From Adonisia turfae CCMR0081 (GTDB lineage Bacteria; Cyanobacteriota; Cyanobacteriia; Phormidesmidales; Phormidesmidaceae), in the NCBI RefSeq assembly GCF_011009555.1, contig NZ_QXHD01000004.1, positions 6,326,737 to 6,378,837 of the forward strand: 52,101 nt of DNA. The letters are read 5' to 3'. The notes under the pieces were generated by a model that was not told the DNA's origin, searched no databases, and was given only the letters and a program-made list of their open reading frames with translations. A program made the position numbers and the translations under genes. Within the stretch, counting starts at the first letter, position 1, and each line of letters begins with the position of its first letter. Below are positions 19,001 to 26,466 of this stretch, in pieces.

Positions 19001-20528
19001 ACTCACACTATCTGTGGCTAATTCAGGAGGTGATGCAGGGGCTGGAGGAGCCCTAACGCTTGAAGCTCAAGATAGTATTTCAGGATTTGAAATTACTACG
19101 CTTTCAAGTACTGGACAGTCAGGGCGTGTTGATATTGCAGGTTTAAGTGATAATTTTGCTATCAACGATTTTCGTCTAATCACTAGTGGTCAGACAGAAA
19201 TCGCTAATCCCATAGAAGATCCTACTGATCCTACTGATGACAGTATCACCCTAAATCTTAATGATTTTGGTCAAGCAGGTGACACATCCATCATCGGTGC
19301 TGACAACTTAATTTTCAACAATGTTGAGATTCAAAGTGACTCTAATGGCAGCAGGCAGGCAGGTGGAGTTTTTATTGAAAGTCCTGGGCAAATTATATTC
19401 AGCGATAGTCGCATCGACAGTAATGCTAACAGCACTGGTACCGCAGGCAATATTGAAATTATCGCAGGCGAAGGGATTACACTTCAAGAGTCAATCAGTC
19501 CTATAGAAACTGGCATCTTTGCTCGCACTATTAACGATGGACAAGGTGGCAATATTACCTTAAATACGCCACAACTAACTTTCAACAATGCTACTGAAAT
19601 ATCTGCTTCAACGACCAACAGCGGTATTGGTGGAAGTATAACAGTCCAGAGTTCTAATCCTCTTAGAATGGAAGGTGAGGGACGCCTTGCAGTTGAAAGT
19701 CAAGGAGAGAACAGTGGTCGTGCAGGCAATCTAAATGTGTTTGCCCCCAGTGCAGTGTTAGATAATGGTGTAACTGTTTCTGCCTCTACCGAATCCCAGC
19801 AGGGTGGAGGAATTATCAACTTTGATATCGATGATGTCTTACTACTCCGGCGTGGTAGTCTCATCAATGCCGAAGCCACTAATGCAACCGGAGGCACTGC
19901 TGGCAATATTGATATCGATGCTGGATTTGTCGTTGCAGTACCTGATGAAAATAGCGATATTATTGCTAACGCTGATGGTGGTAACGGTGGTCGTATTGAC
20001 ATCACCACCAACCAAATATTTGGTTTTGAAGAGCAAAGCGAAGTCAACTTTACCACCAATGAGCTAAGAGACAACTCAAGCAGTGACCTCAGCGCTAGTT
20101 CTCAAGCTGGTCAGCAGGGTATCATTGCCATTTCAACGTTAGCACCTGACCCTAACCAGGGGTTAACCGAGCTACCAATTCCATCCCCTGCCCCTCCTAT
20201 TCAACGTGGATGTTCCGCTACATCCATCGGCAACAGTAGTTTTACCGTGACTGGACGAGGAGGACTCCCGGCTGGTCCTGCTAGTAACTCAAATAATGAC
20301 CGCCTTTTAGTGGATTTAGGCCCCGATGCCCTCCCTCCGGATGCATCTGCAAATGCTTTATCGGATGAATCAATCCCTACTCCATCACCTCAAATTATAG
20401 AGGCTCAAGGATGGGTTACAGATTCTGATGGTGAAGTAATCTTTATTGCCCAGGGTTCAGGTACTTCATTTGAAGAGAATCGACAACCATCTATTCAATG
20501 TTCAGGCCATGCATTATCTAGTCTGTAA
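16062..20528 (+). CDS. TpsA exoprotein 2, paralogue of the preceding gene
   Basis: 1488 residues starting at ATG 16062, 50 bp after the first exoprotein, with an AGGA ribosome-binding site. The signal peptide (about 1-28, ending TTAQAA) is followed by the TPS secretion domain with NPNGIIFGPDAELDI starting near residue 182. The long repetitive beta-helix (GNGGAI, GNGGDISL, AGGDIT rungs) diverges from the paralogue in the middle, but from about residue 1150 to the end the two proteins are nearly collinear (SASTESQQGGG, FGFEEQSEV, STLAPDPNQGLTEL). The two C-terminal cysteines (QRGCSATS, IQCSG) are kept. The pair looks like a tandem duplication with later divergence of the exposed middle. Both probably share one TpsB. 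The biological target is not evident. Confidence 0.92.
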   Translation: MSHQKTSFRIPLGLAILSSSLPTTAQAAALSVNLSMPAQDTDVVLDDVTFSDETEVSIPAISTSPESLSSPSFTPNHSQQKKSDDTLLAQILPDNSLGAEASVITPNVSVNGDSADVIEGGAVRGSSLFHSFQEFNVNDGKRVYFANPAQIRQILGRVTGNNGSDISGTLGVNGPASLFLINPNGIIFGPDAELDITGSFIASTAESFIFPDSNVFSAVNPDLAPFLTMSVAPGLQYGAAGVQPLISEADLSVGQDLTLSGGAVTSNGELFAGGELIVEGVTGNVQVQSVTGRTAFFSANGDLLLNGSQLETVGNLILQATDDVLIQDSLEDPFIASAGVDLVIQADQSINTQDLESLDSSNPDSRLTSGRDLVLRSPLLLLGNRPDPNNALYEVGSYFRTEQLDGTITDLWIPYNDAQVVRANSDIEFTQDYDGSSLYILVGGQVTAENDITIDTIEQGSVVATLLNGQDIVLQSVNLGTFDIRAGEEQLISESFLGTTNLPFINTSIPEVSLIGSPTGSDIILGSFDDGEFIGNNIMNRGGNVVLANHRSSDNLVIGRIDVSSDDGADAGDIILKSINDIIIYGDLESGSVNSSGSARDAGSIYLSSGNNITTQGFLYATSSASSSFFGGSGNGGNISLLANGDIITNDFLSAGSITASVFGNTGNGGAITLSAGRSITNNSNVDVASISSGVSSISAFGDSGNGGAISFLAGGDITSNIPVDSTSSTTSFSSNSGNGGAIFFLADGDINTKNFLSSASFSNFGDAGSGGGIILFATGDVTAGGSILNDGRLGAEMASVGLNTVSLSQLGSSNSGGEINIISGGTITTEHILNSSSISRSRMNATNAGNGGEIILSSDEDIVTKNILNSSSTSNVGTAGNGGDISLSASRDILTEGIDTGLSSNQNINTNNFVSINSSSFSGSGTAGNGGVVSLAAGRNVVSDDLLSFSVSETGMTGNGGNVSLIAREGEIVGNSARLLTLSVANSGGDAGAGGALTLEAQDSISGFEITTLSSTGQSGRVDIAGLSDNFAINDFRLITSGQTEIANPIEDPTDPTDDSITLNLNDFGQAGDTSIIGADNLIFNNVEIQSDSNGSRQAGGVFIESPGQIIFSDSRIDSNANSTGTAGNIEIIAGEGITLQESISPIETGIFARTINDGQGGNITLNTPQLTFNNATEISASTTNSGIGGSITVQSSNPLRMEGEGRLAVESQGENSGRAGNLNVFAPSAVLDNGVTVSASTESQQGGGIINFDIDDVLLLRRGSLINAEATNATGGTAGNIDIDAGFVVAVPDENSDIIANADGGNGGRIDITTNQIFGFEEQSEVNFTTNELRDNSSSDLSASSQAGQQGIIAISTLAPDPNQGLTELPIPSPAPPIQRGCSATSIGNSSFTVTGRGGLPAGPASNSNNDRLLVDLGPDALPPDASANALSDESIPTPSPQIIEAQGWVTDSDGEVIFIAQGSGTSFEENRQPSIQCSGHALSSL

Positions 20529-20597
20529 TTGAACAAGTTGGAAGTAAGAAAAACAGTTCGGCTATCTAGAACGATTAATACTTAAGAGGCAATTCTT

Positions 20598-23378
20598 ATG
20601 TTAAGGAAACGCTTGATAGGTTTTAAATTTCTGAGCCTTTGTCTTGTCACCCTGTCTTTGACTTTAACTTTAGCTTGGGTAGAAGCTCCTACCTTAAGAA
20701 TAACTAACAAAGTTCAGGCAGCTATAACTGCTCCTGATAATACTCTGAATCAGGATCTGCAGCATTTAGTACAACAGGGACGTGATTACTATCGTGATGG
20801 TCAATGGGAAGAAGCTTTAACTATCTGGCAACAAGCAGAACAAGCGTTTGCTGATCAAGAAGATACGCTTAGTCGCTCAATGGTACTAAGCAATCTAGCT
20901 CTAGCCTATCAACAGTTAGACCAGCTACCTAATGCTCAACGGTCGATTGACATCAGTCTAGATTTACTCAATAACTATTCACCTCAGGCATCTGCCAATA
21001 AACAGCGAATTCTAGCTCAAGTTCTCAACACCCAAGGCCATATTCACCTCGCTAAGGGAGAAGCCAGACAAGCACTTGACACCTGGCAAAGAGCAAATAA
21101 GCTATATACTGAACTTAAAGAAGAGAGTGGTATTGTTCAAAGTGCTATCAATTTAGCTCAAGCTCAAAGGACCTTGGGGTTTTATAGCCGTTCTCATAAA
21201 ACATTAGAAGAAACAAAAGAATATCTTGATAGCCAACCAGATTCTTTAATCAAGGCATTAAGTCTATATAGCCTTGGTAATACCTTGCGTCCAATGGGGC
21301 TATTAGCCGACTCTCAAATATCTTTAAAGGATAGCTTACTAATTCAGCTTAAATTGCTAAGTCAGGTGAATAACCCTCAAGATTTTGTAATAGGCAGCTG
21401 TCGACAGCAAAGTGATGGACTTCCTCGCAGTATTTCTATTAAAGAAACGATAGTTTCTTCTCTAACCAATTCAGATATTAGTGCAACAATTCTCAGCCTG
21501 GCGAATACTGCTCGACTGCAAGGTTGTAGATTAGAAGCTCAAAAGCTATATGGTCAAGCTGTTATGACAGCAGTAACTGATGCTGAGAGAATAAATGCGC
21601 GAATTGATGCTATAGGCTTCTCTATAGAGTTGGGCTCTTCTAATGTTTTGAAAAATGCTTCTCAGCTTGCAACTCAAATTAATGAATTACCATTACCTAA
21701 TAATCGTTCGGAGCTGTACACAAGATTACATTTTGCCCAAACTGTAATCAAGCTCATAAAGGATGATCCGAGCTTAACCAACTCCATAGCTCCTATACTG
21801 GTACAAGTTCGTGAACAAGCTTATTTACTTAAAGATAAGCGCTCAAATTCATACGCGCTTGGGTATTTAGGAAAGTTATATGAACTGCAACAGCGATGGC
21901 CTGAGGCTTTAAGTCTGACACATAAGGCATTAGAGCTATCTAATCAATTAAATGCACTAGAAATTTCCTATCGTTGGGAGTGGCAACTTGGACGTATTTA
22001 TAAGGCTCAAGGAAATACCACAGACTCAATTTCTGCCTATCAAGCATCGGTCAACTCTCTGAGCGCTATTCGACAAGATTTAGCTATTATCAGCTCTGAT
22101 GAGTTTTCTTTTGAGGAGAATATAGAACCTGTATATAGGGAACTAGCTAGTTTGCTGCTAAAAACACCTCAAACAAAAGCAAGTAGCAAAAATCAACCTC
22201 TATTCAATAATTTAGATCAAGCACGCAATGTCATTGAGTCTCTACAAACAGCAGAACTAGATGATTTTTTTAGGCAGGCTTGTTTGGAAGTAAAGACAGT
22301 TAACACCAATGACGTTGATCCCAATACTGCATTAGTATATGCGATTGTCCTGGATGGACAGATTAACGTTATTACCAGTGTGCCAAATCAACCCTTACAC
22401 TTTCACACTACATCTCTTTCTTCTGGAGAACTAGATCAGTTACTAAAAGAAACAGAAGAAAAATTAAACAGAAATCCTAGTAATGACTCAGTCGAACGCC
22501 AAATCACTGATAGAAAACAGCTATTAGAACGATCACAACATTTATATGATTGGATAATTCGTGACTCTGAGCGATACTTGAAAGATAGCGATGTTACAAC
22601 CCTCACATTTGTTCTCGATGGGCCTTTGCGTAATATTCCAATGGCTATTCTCCATGATGGGCAAAAGTATTTAATTGAAAAATACAGTGTGGTACTTAGT
22701 CCTGGGCTTCAGTTGTTAAATCCAAAGCCACTGCCCCGTCAAGAGATAAAGGCATTAACAGCAGGTATTTCAGAAAAAATTGGAAAATATCAAGCGCTTC
22801 CAGGTGTCCGTCTTGAACTGGATGCTATTAAAGCGGTAATACCCAATATTCAAGAACTATTTAATTCAGGCTTCACAAAAACGGCTCTTCAAAAGAAGCT
22901 TGATAAAAATCACTTTCCGATCGTCCACCTAGCAACTCATGGTCAATTCGGATCAAAAGCAGAAGATACTTTTCTACTTGCTTGGCAAGAAGATGCGAGT
23001 GATGATGGACGAATCAGCATCGATGAATTACAGGAAGTTTTGCAAATCCGGGACTTCACAGGTCAAGAAGCTATCGAACTTCTAGTACTCAGTGCCTGTC
23101 AAACTGCTGATGGTGATGATCGAGCAGCTTTAGGCATAGCTGGTGTGGCCCTGAGGGCAGGTGCTCGTAGCACTGTAGCTACGCTATGGCCAGTAAGTGA
23201 TAGAGCAACAGCCATTTTTATGAAGCAGTTTTATCAGGAGTTTACTGACACGGAATTGACTAAAGCCGAGGCACTCCAACGTGCACAAAGATTTCTGCTG
23301 GAAATAGCTGATGGCTCAGATGACTTTTCGCACCCTTATTATTGGGCACCATATACACTCATTGGCAATTGGTTATGA
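20598..23378 (+). CDS. Exported TPR-CHAT protein, caspase-like cysteine protease
   Basis: 926 residues. It has an N-terminal signal peptide or anchor (about 1-41, ending KVQAA), TPR units (about 52-250 and again about 400-500: YRDGQWEEALTIWQQAEQAF; GKLYELQQRWPEALSLTHKA), and a C-terminal CHAT domain (about 570-926). The predicted catalytic dyad is His781 in LATHGQFG and Cys834 in LSACQTADGDD, and the domain ends with the typical HPYYWAPYTLIGNWL. CHAT domains are clan CD peptidases related to caspases and separase. As last gene of the operon, 69 bp after the second TpsA, it could process the exoproteins or their transporter in the periplasm; this is inference. GAGG precedes ATG 20598. Similar TPR-CHAT genes are common in cyanobacteria, often with unknown substrates. 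Confidence 0.9.
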   Translation: MLRKRLIGFKFLSLCLVTLSLTLTLAWVEAPTLRITNKVQAAITAPDNTLNQDLQHLVQQGRDYYRDGQWEEALTIWQQAEQAFADQEDTLSRSMVLSNLALAYQQLDQLPNAQRSIDISLDLLNNYSPQASANKQRILAQVLNTQGHIHLAKGEARQALDTWQRANKLYTELKEESGIVQSAINLAQAQRTLGFYSRSHKTLEETKEYLDSQPDSLIKALSLYSLGNTLRPMGLLADSQISLKDSLLIQLKLLSQVNNPQDFVIGSCRQQSDGLPRSISIKETIVSSLTNSDISATILSLANTARLQGCRLEAQKLYGQAVMTAVTDAERINARIDAIGFSIELGSSNVLKNASQLATQINELPLPNNRSELYTRLHFAQTVIKLIKDDPSLTNSIAPILVQVREQAYLLKDKRSNSYALGYLGKLYELQQRWPEALSLTHKALELSNQLNALEISYRWEWQLGRIYKAQGNTTDSISAYQASVNSLSAIRQDLAIISSDEFSFEENIEPVYRELASLLLKTPQTKASSKNQPLFNNLDQARNVIESLQTAELDDFFRQACLEVKTVNTNDVDPNTALVYAIVLDGQINVITSVPNQPLHFHTTSLSSGELDQLLKETEEKLNRNPSNDSVERQITDRKQLLERSQHLYDWIIRDSERYLKDSDVTTLTFVLDGPLRNIPMAILHDGQKYLIEKYSVVLSPGLQLLNPKPLPRQEIKALTAGISEKIGKYQALPGVRLELDAIKAVIPNIQELFNSGFTKTALQKKLDKNHFPIVHLATHGQFGSKAEDTFLLAWQEDASDDGRISIDELQEVLQIRDFTGQEAIELLVLSACQTADGDDRAALGIAGVALRAGARSTVATLWPVSDRATAIFMKQFYQEFTDTELTKAEALQRAQRFLLEIADGSDDFSHPYYWAPYTLIGNWL

Positions 23379-23696
23379 ATCTAGCTAGCAGTTTAACCAT
23401 CGATAGGAATTAGCATTCGCGTGAATCCCTTTTATAGACCTCTGACAGTATTTGCTGCCTAACTAGATTATCGGCCATTACACGGGTATCCACTCGGAAA
23501 AATACTCAAGAAAAATATACATAGATGAGGTCAACCTATCTGATTATCAGAACTAGAAGCGGACATTCAGTTAGACGCTAAACTGACTAACCCAAGCTAA
23601 CCCAGGGTTCTATGATTTTAGCTTGATTTTTTGGGGTAAAATTGGGGTAAGGCCAGATTATAAGCGCTGAAAATACTGATAAATAAAGCTTGAACG
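23379..23696. other. Non-coding spacer between secretion operon and toxin-antitoxin genes
   Basis: 318 bp without a credible gene. The plus-strand operon and the minus-strand ribbon-helix-helix gene converge here. The octamer CTAACCCA occurs at 23587-23594 and 23597-23604, followed by TGGGGTAAAATTGGGGTA at 23632-23649. A degenerate, inverted relative of that last element lies upstream of the integrase gene at 26114-26131. No convincing rho-independent terminator for the long operon is visible. Confidence 0.4.
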
Positions 23697-23936
23697 TCAG
23701 TTTCCCAAAGTGGGTTTTGAGATTTGAAGGGCATCTAATTTTTCTAGCAAATTCAGACCCTTTTGCTTATTCCCAATAGCGGCCATTGCTTTGAATCGAT
23801 TACGGGTATCGAATTCCTTGAGTGCGATGGTTGAAAGTTCTTCCATCAGTTGATCAAGACTGATACCTAAAACTTGTGTTAATTTTTTCAGCTGTTCATA
23901 CTTATCATCAGAGAGTTGAATTGTTAGGGCTGCCAT
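23697..23936 (-). CDS. Ribbon-helix-helix (CopG-like) antitoxin-type protein, solitary
   Basis: 79 residues. The N-terminus has a beta-strand plus helix pattern typical of RHH DNA-binding proteins (LTIQLSDDKYEQLKKLTQVL, then a turn and GISLDQLMEELSTIALKEF). GGGAG lies about 12 bp before the ATG, and a TATAAT-like string overlaps the leader, so it may have its own promoter. RHH antitoxins usually precede a PIN or ParE toxin, but downstream (toward 23379) I see no toxin ORF. It lies 48 bp after the RelE-type toxin gene on the same strand. It is either an orphan antitoxin or an additional regulator of the neighbouring pair. Confidence 0.65.
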   Translation of the reverse strand: MAALTIQLSDDKYEQLKKLTQVLGISLDQLMEELSTIALKEFDTRNRFKAMAAIGNKQKGLNLLEKLDALQISKPTLGN

Positions 23937-23984
23937 GATTATACGCTCCCTGTAATGATAATTATGAATACAACAGTTTATTGC

Positions 23985-24329
23985 TTACTCAAAATTTTCA
24001 ATAATTCTTTGAATCGTTGAAACCTCCATATTGTCTTGTTCAGATTTTGAATAAATATCCAGTAAAACAATACTGTCAGACAATTGAAGCCAGTAAATTA
24101 ATCGGTACCCACCACTTTTACCTTTTTGAATATCACTGTTTTTGATCCGCAGCTTGTAGACAATGGCTTTAGTTCCTTGGATGCGGTCGCCTAATACGTC
24201 CCCCTTACTCAGCTTATCTAGGACAGGTTGAAGATCTGATTGAATGCGACGATATTTCTTGGTGAGAGTTCGGACTTTCCTTTGGAATTCACGAGTGACC
24301 TTAATTTTGATAGGTGGCACTTCAGGCAA
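23985..24329 (-). CDS. RelE/ParE-superfamily toxin
   Basis: 114 residues from TTG 24329. The compact fold pattern (KVTREFQRKVRTLTKKY; GYRLIYWLQLSDSIVLLDIY; KSEQDN) matches RelE/ParE/HigB ribosome-dependent mRNA interferases, including the basic helix and the tail Tyr-x-Lys-x-Glu. The TTG start overlaps the antitoxin stop (ATTGCCTGA), giving tight translational coupling. An upstream ATG at 24374 would add 15 residues that do not look like the family and would overlap the antitoxin by 53 bp, so the shorter form is preferred. The partner antitoxin is directly upstream. Toxicity cannot be judged from sequence. Confidence 0.75.
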   Translation of the reverse strand: MPEVPPIKIKVTREFQRKVRTLTKKYRRIQSDLQPVLDKLSKGDVLGDRIQGTKAIVYKLRIKNSDIQKGKSGGYRLIYWLQLSDSIVLLDIYSKSEQDNMEVSTIQRIIENFE

Positions 24330-24582
24330 TGTCTGAGTCCTCCCACAATTGGGAAACGGGAACGGTATCACCACTAATAGCTTGCTCCCAGGAGCGCTTA
24401 AAGCTTTCCTCTGAAAAGTTTTCCTTTACTTCAGGTGACTCGTCATCTGATTCATCAGGTTCTGTAACGAGGATAATCACCTTAACAGTAGTGGGATGTG
24501 GCAGAGTGGGGGATAGCTGAAATTCAGGCAATTCGATATGCCCATCGGCTGTGACAGTAGCATTAAGTTCGTAAGCTTTCAT
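24322..24582 (-). CDS. Antitoxin of the RelE-type pair
   Basis: 86 residues. The N-terminal beta-rich part (MKAYELNATVTADGHIELPE; VKVIILV) resembles the cyanobacterial antitoxin family that precedes RelE-like toxins. The acidic linker and C-terminal toxin-wrapping segment (FKRSWEQAISGDTVPVSQLW) are typical. It probably neutralises the downstream toxin and represses the shared promoter. It is the first gene of the two-gene unit, and its stop codon overlaps the toxin start. It lies between the secretion operon and the integrase, a common position for accessory stability modules. Confidence 0.7.
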   Translation of the reverse strand: MKAYELNATVTADGHIELPEFQLSPTLPHPTTVKVIILVTEPDESDDESPEVKENFSEESFKRSWEQAISGDTVPVSQLWEDSDIA

Positions 24583-24801
24583 GATAATGGGTTCTGAGTG
24601 GGAGTCGCTCCTGCAATTTTATTGCTAATGCCCTTGATTAGCCATGTTTAGGTTCTAATTCACAACACGTCGCCGTTTGGTGCATTGACTACGCTTAGTC
24701 CTACTAAGCGAGTTACTGCCCTCTAGTATATCTAGCGATCTCAACCCTCTGCTTAGCCCAGAATTATCAAGCCTACAGGCAGACCGTCATCTAACACTTA
24801 T

Positions 24802-25971
24802 CTAGAAGAATGCAGGTACATCAACTCGGTGAATCACATCCGCATAGTGATCAAGCAAAACTTTAGGATCATGACCTGTCAACTTTGCCACCTCAACAAC
24901 AGACATCCCCTTGGCTAACATATGACTGATAAACGTATGACGAGTATTGTACTGGCACCGGTATAAGCCATTCTCTTTTGTCATCCCACATTTACCCAGA
25001 ACTTTTGTCCATGGACGGTTGAGAAAGTTTGTCGCATCCATGGACTTTCCAGAAGGACTCGGAAAAACAAGCTGATCAAGGTTGTAGTCCTTAGGTCTGA
25101 TTGATCGCAATAGTTTCTGAAGTTCCTTGTTACACGGGAACTTACGAGTGCGATTTGTCTTTGTCGATTTCCGGAGTCTGCCAGTACCCGTATCTTTACG
25201 AACAGAGGCTTCCATAAAAGTGATTTCAGAACAGTTTTTGCTTACATGCTTCCATTGCAAGCCAATGGCTTCAGACGTGCGACAACCTGTCATAAACAGA
25301 AATCGCACATATCCCAAATAATGGGCATAGTATTTATCTTTCTCAAAGCCAGCAATGATTGTCCTAATTTCTTCCAGAGTAAATGGAGGGGGCTTCTGGG
25401 TAGGTCGGGGCTTGCATAACTGTTTTAAGCCTTTGAAAGGATTCTTCCAAGTATCTTCAACCAACTCATTTTCCTGAAGCCAATTGCAAAAATTATTGAG
25501 CGTATTCAGGTACTTTTTAACTGTAGTTGGCGAAATCTGAGCCAGCAGCTCCTCAATAAAAACAGTTGCCTCTTCCTTTCCAACAATTTTCTGTTTAAAG
25601 GTCTTCAGCTTCTTCTCAAGGGGAGAATACATCGAGATGATCGTAAATGGATTCTCTACACGACGCTGTTTGTAGACAACGAAATCACCCCAATGATTCT
25701 CAAATACTTCTGAAAAGGTTTGAGGGTTCCCCAACACTTTCTTAGGTTCTGACTCCTCCTCAAAAGGTTCTGGCTTGTATTTGTCCAAGCTAATATCAAA
25801 GTTATCGCTGATCATGTCCAGCTCAATCTGTTGAGCTTTCTGGATTGCCACTCGACGATTAACTTGTGTATCGTGCAAACCTAATGACAAACAATAGCGT
25901 TTACTGCGATAGCTCCAACGCAGCCTTAATCGGTCAGCAAACGACTCAAGTTTTACCTGTCCCTTAGCCAT
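24802..25971 (-). CDS. Tyrosine recombinase / phage-type integrase
   Basis: 389 residues. The N-terminal Arm-type DNA-binding domain (about 1-55: KLESFADRLRLRWSYRSKRY, DUF3596-like) is followed by a SAM-like core-binding domain (about 80-190) and the catalytic domain. Catalytic residues are seen: Arg in TGCRTSEAIGLQW, the R-H pair in YNTRHTFISHML, His in LTGHDPKV, and the Tyr nucleophile in LDHYADV. The usual first His of the H-x-x-R box is Tyr here. The gene ends before the spacer containing possible arm-type repeats and starts 280 bp from tRNA-Gly(CCC), a typical integration position. It appears intact. The extent of the element it mobilises is not clear, because I found no second copy of the tRNA 3' end in the window. 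Confidence 0.9.
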   Translation of the reverse strand: MAKGQVKLESFADRLRLRWSYRSKRYCLSLGLHDTQVNRRVAIQKAQQIELDMISDNFDISLDKYKPEPFEEESEPKKVLGNPQTFSEVFENHWGDFVVYKQRRVENPFTIISMYSPLEKKLKTFKQKIVGKEEATVFIEELLAQISPTTVKKYLNTLNNFCNWLQENELVEDTWKNPFKGLKQLCKPRPTQKPPPFTLEEIRTIIAGFEKDKYYAHYLGYVRFLFMTGCRTSEAIGLQWKHVSKNCSEITFMEASVRKDTGTGRLRKSTKTNRTRKFPCNKELQKLLRSIRPKDYNLDQLVFPSPSGKSMDATNFLNRPWTKVLGKCGMTKENGLYRCQYNTRHTFISHMLAKGMSVVEVAKLTGHDPKVLLDHYADVIHRVDVPAFF

Positions 25972-26113
25972 GACTCAAAACGGGTATAAATGCCCCGCAC
26001 CGTCTATACCAATTGTTTGAACTTCAGAACGAGTAGAGACCTTTTGACCAGTCCTTTATATCACTGATCTAGTGCATGAGGACCTCAAACTAGATCGATT
26101 GTACTGCTTTTTT

Positions 26114-26131
26114 ATACCAGTTTTATACCAC
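26114..26131 (+). repeat. Paired TATACCA motif upstream of integrase, inverted relative of the left-hand element
   Basis: TATACCAGTTTTATACCA lies 143 bp upstream of the integrase start. The reverse complement of the element at 23632-23649 is TACCCCAATTTTACCCCA, which agrees at 13 of 18 positions. Tandem TTGACCCA/ATGACCCA follow at 26146-26163, echoing the tandem CTAACCCA at 23587-23604. These could be recombinase arm-binding sites or element ends. Confidence 0.3.
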
Positions 26132-26156
26132 TTTTAGGTCTAAATTGACCCAAAAT

Positions 26157-26203
26157 GACCCAACGCAACTACCCTCTAGCAGAAGATAATTGCGTTGGGT
26201 CAT
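26157..26203. repeat. Perfect 13-bp inverted repeat between integrase and tRNA-Gly
   Basis: TGACCCAACGCAA and TTGCGTTGGGTCA flank a 21-bp loop. It lies between the integrase promoter region and the tRNA-Gly 3' end. No T-run follows on the minus strand, so it is a weak terminator candidate; a recombination or regulatory site is equally possible. Confidence 0.5.
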
Positions 26204-26251
26204 CGCTTAAATCCTTTGAAATCAGTGGCTTTCAGCTCTGTGATTGGGAAA

Positions 26252-26322
26252 GCGGATGATGGGACTCGAACCCACGACATTCAGCTTGGGAAGCTGACGT
26301 TCTACCACTGAACTACATCCGC
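26252..26322 (-). tRNA. tRNA-Gly (anticodon CCC)
   Basis: 71 nt on the minus strand without encoded CCA. The acceptor stem GCGGATG pairs with CATCCGC; the D-arm contains TTCAGTGGTAGAA; the anticodon stem TCAGC/GCTGA encloses loop TTCCCAA with anticodon CCC; the T-arm holds GGTTCGAGTCC. Its 3' end faces the tyrosine recombinase gene, so it is a candidate attachment site. Confidence 0.95.
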
Positions 26323-26409
26323 ACTGGACTTGAATAGTAACAGTTGAAGTTGTATATAGGCCAACCCTTTAGCCTGACTTAAGCTTTTGTATAGTTTGAG
26401 ATGTTCTTC

Positions 26410-26445
26410 TTCACCGGCAATTGTCCTCAAACAACAGCCGGTGAA
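26410..26445 (-). terminator. Hairpin downstream of chlN
   Basis: TTCACCGGC and GCCGGTGAA form a perfect 9-bp stem with an 18-nt loop, 21 bp past the chlN stop codon on the minus strand. There is no clear T-run after it, so it may act as an mRNA-stabilising 3' hairpin or a weak terminator before tRNA-Gly. Confidence 0.45.
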
Positions 26446-26466
26446 ACGTATCTTAAGGCTTAGCCG

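Noticed and set aside
12400..19100. Repeated GGNGGDI-type DNA units suggesting a satellite or CRISPR-like array
   Set aside because: The units are coding beta-helix rungs of variable length with no constant repeat/spacer organisation.
24322..24374. Longer toxin start at ATG 24374
   Set aside because: It would overlap the antitoxin by 53 bp and add a Pro/Asn/Cys-rich N-terminus unlike RelE toxins; TTG 24329 overlapping the antitoxin stop is preferred.
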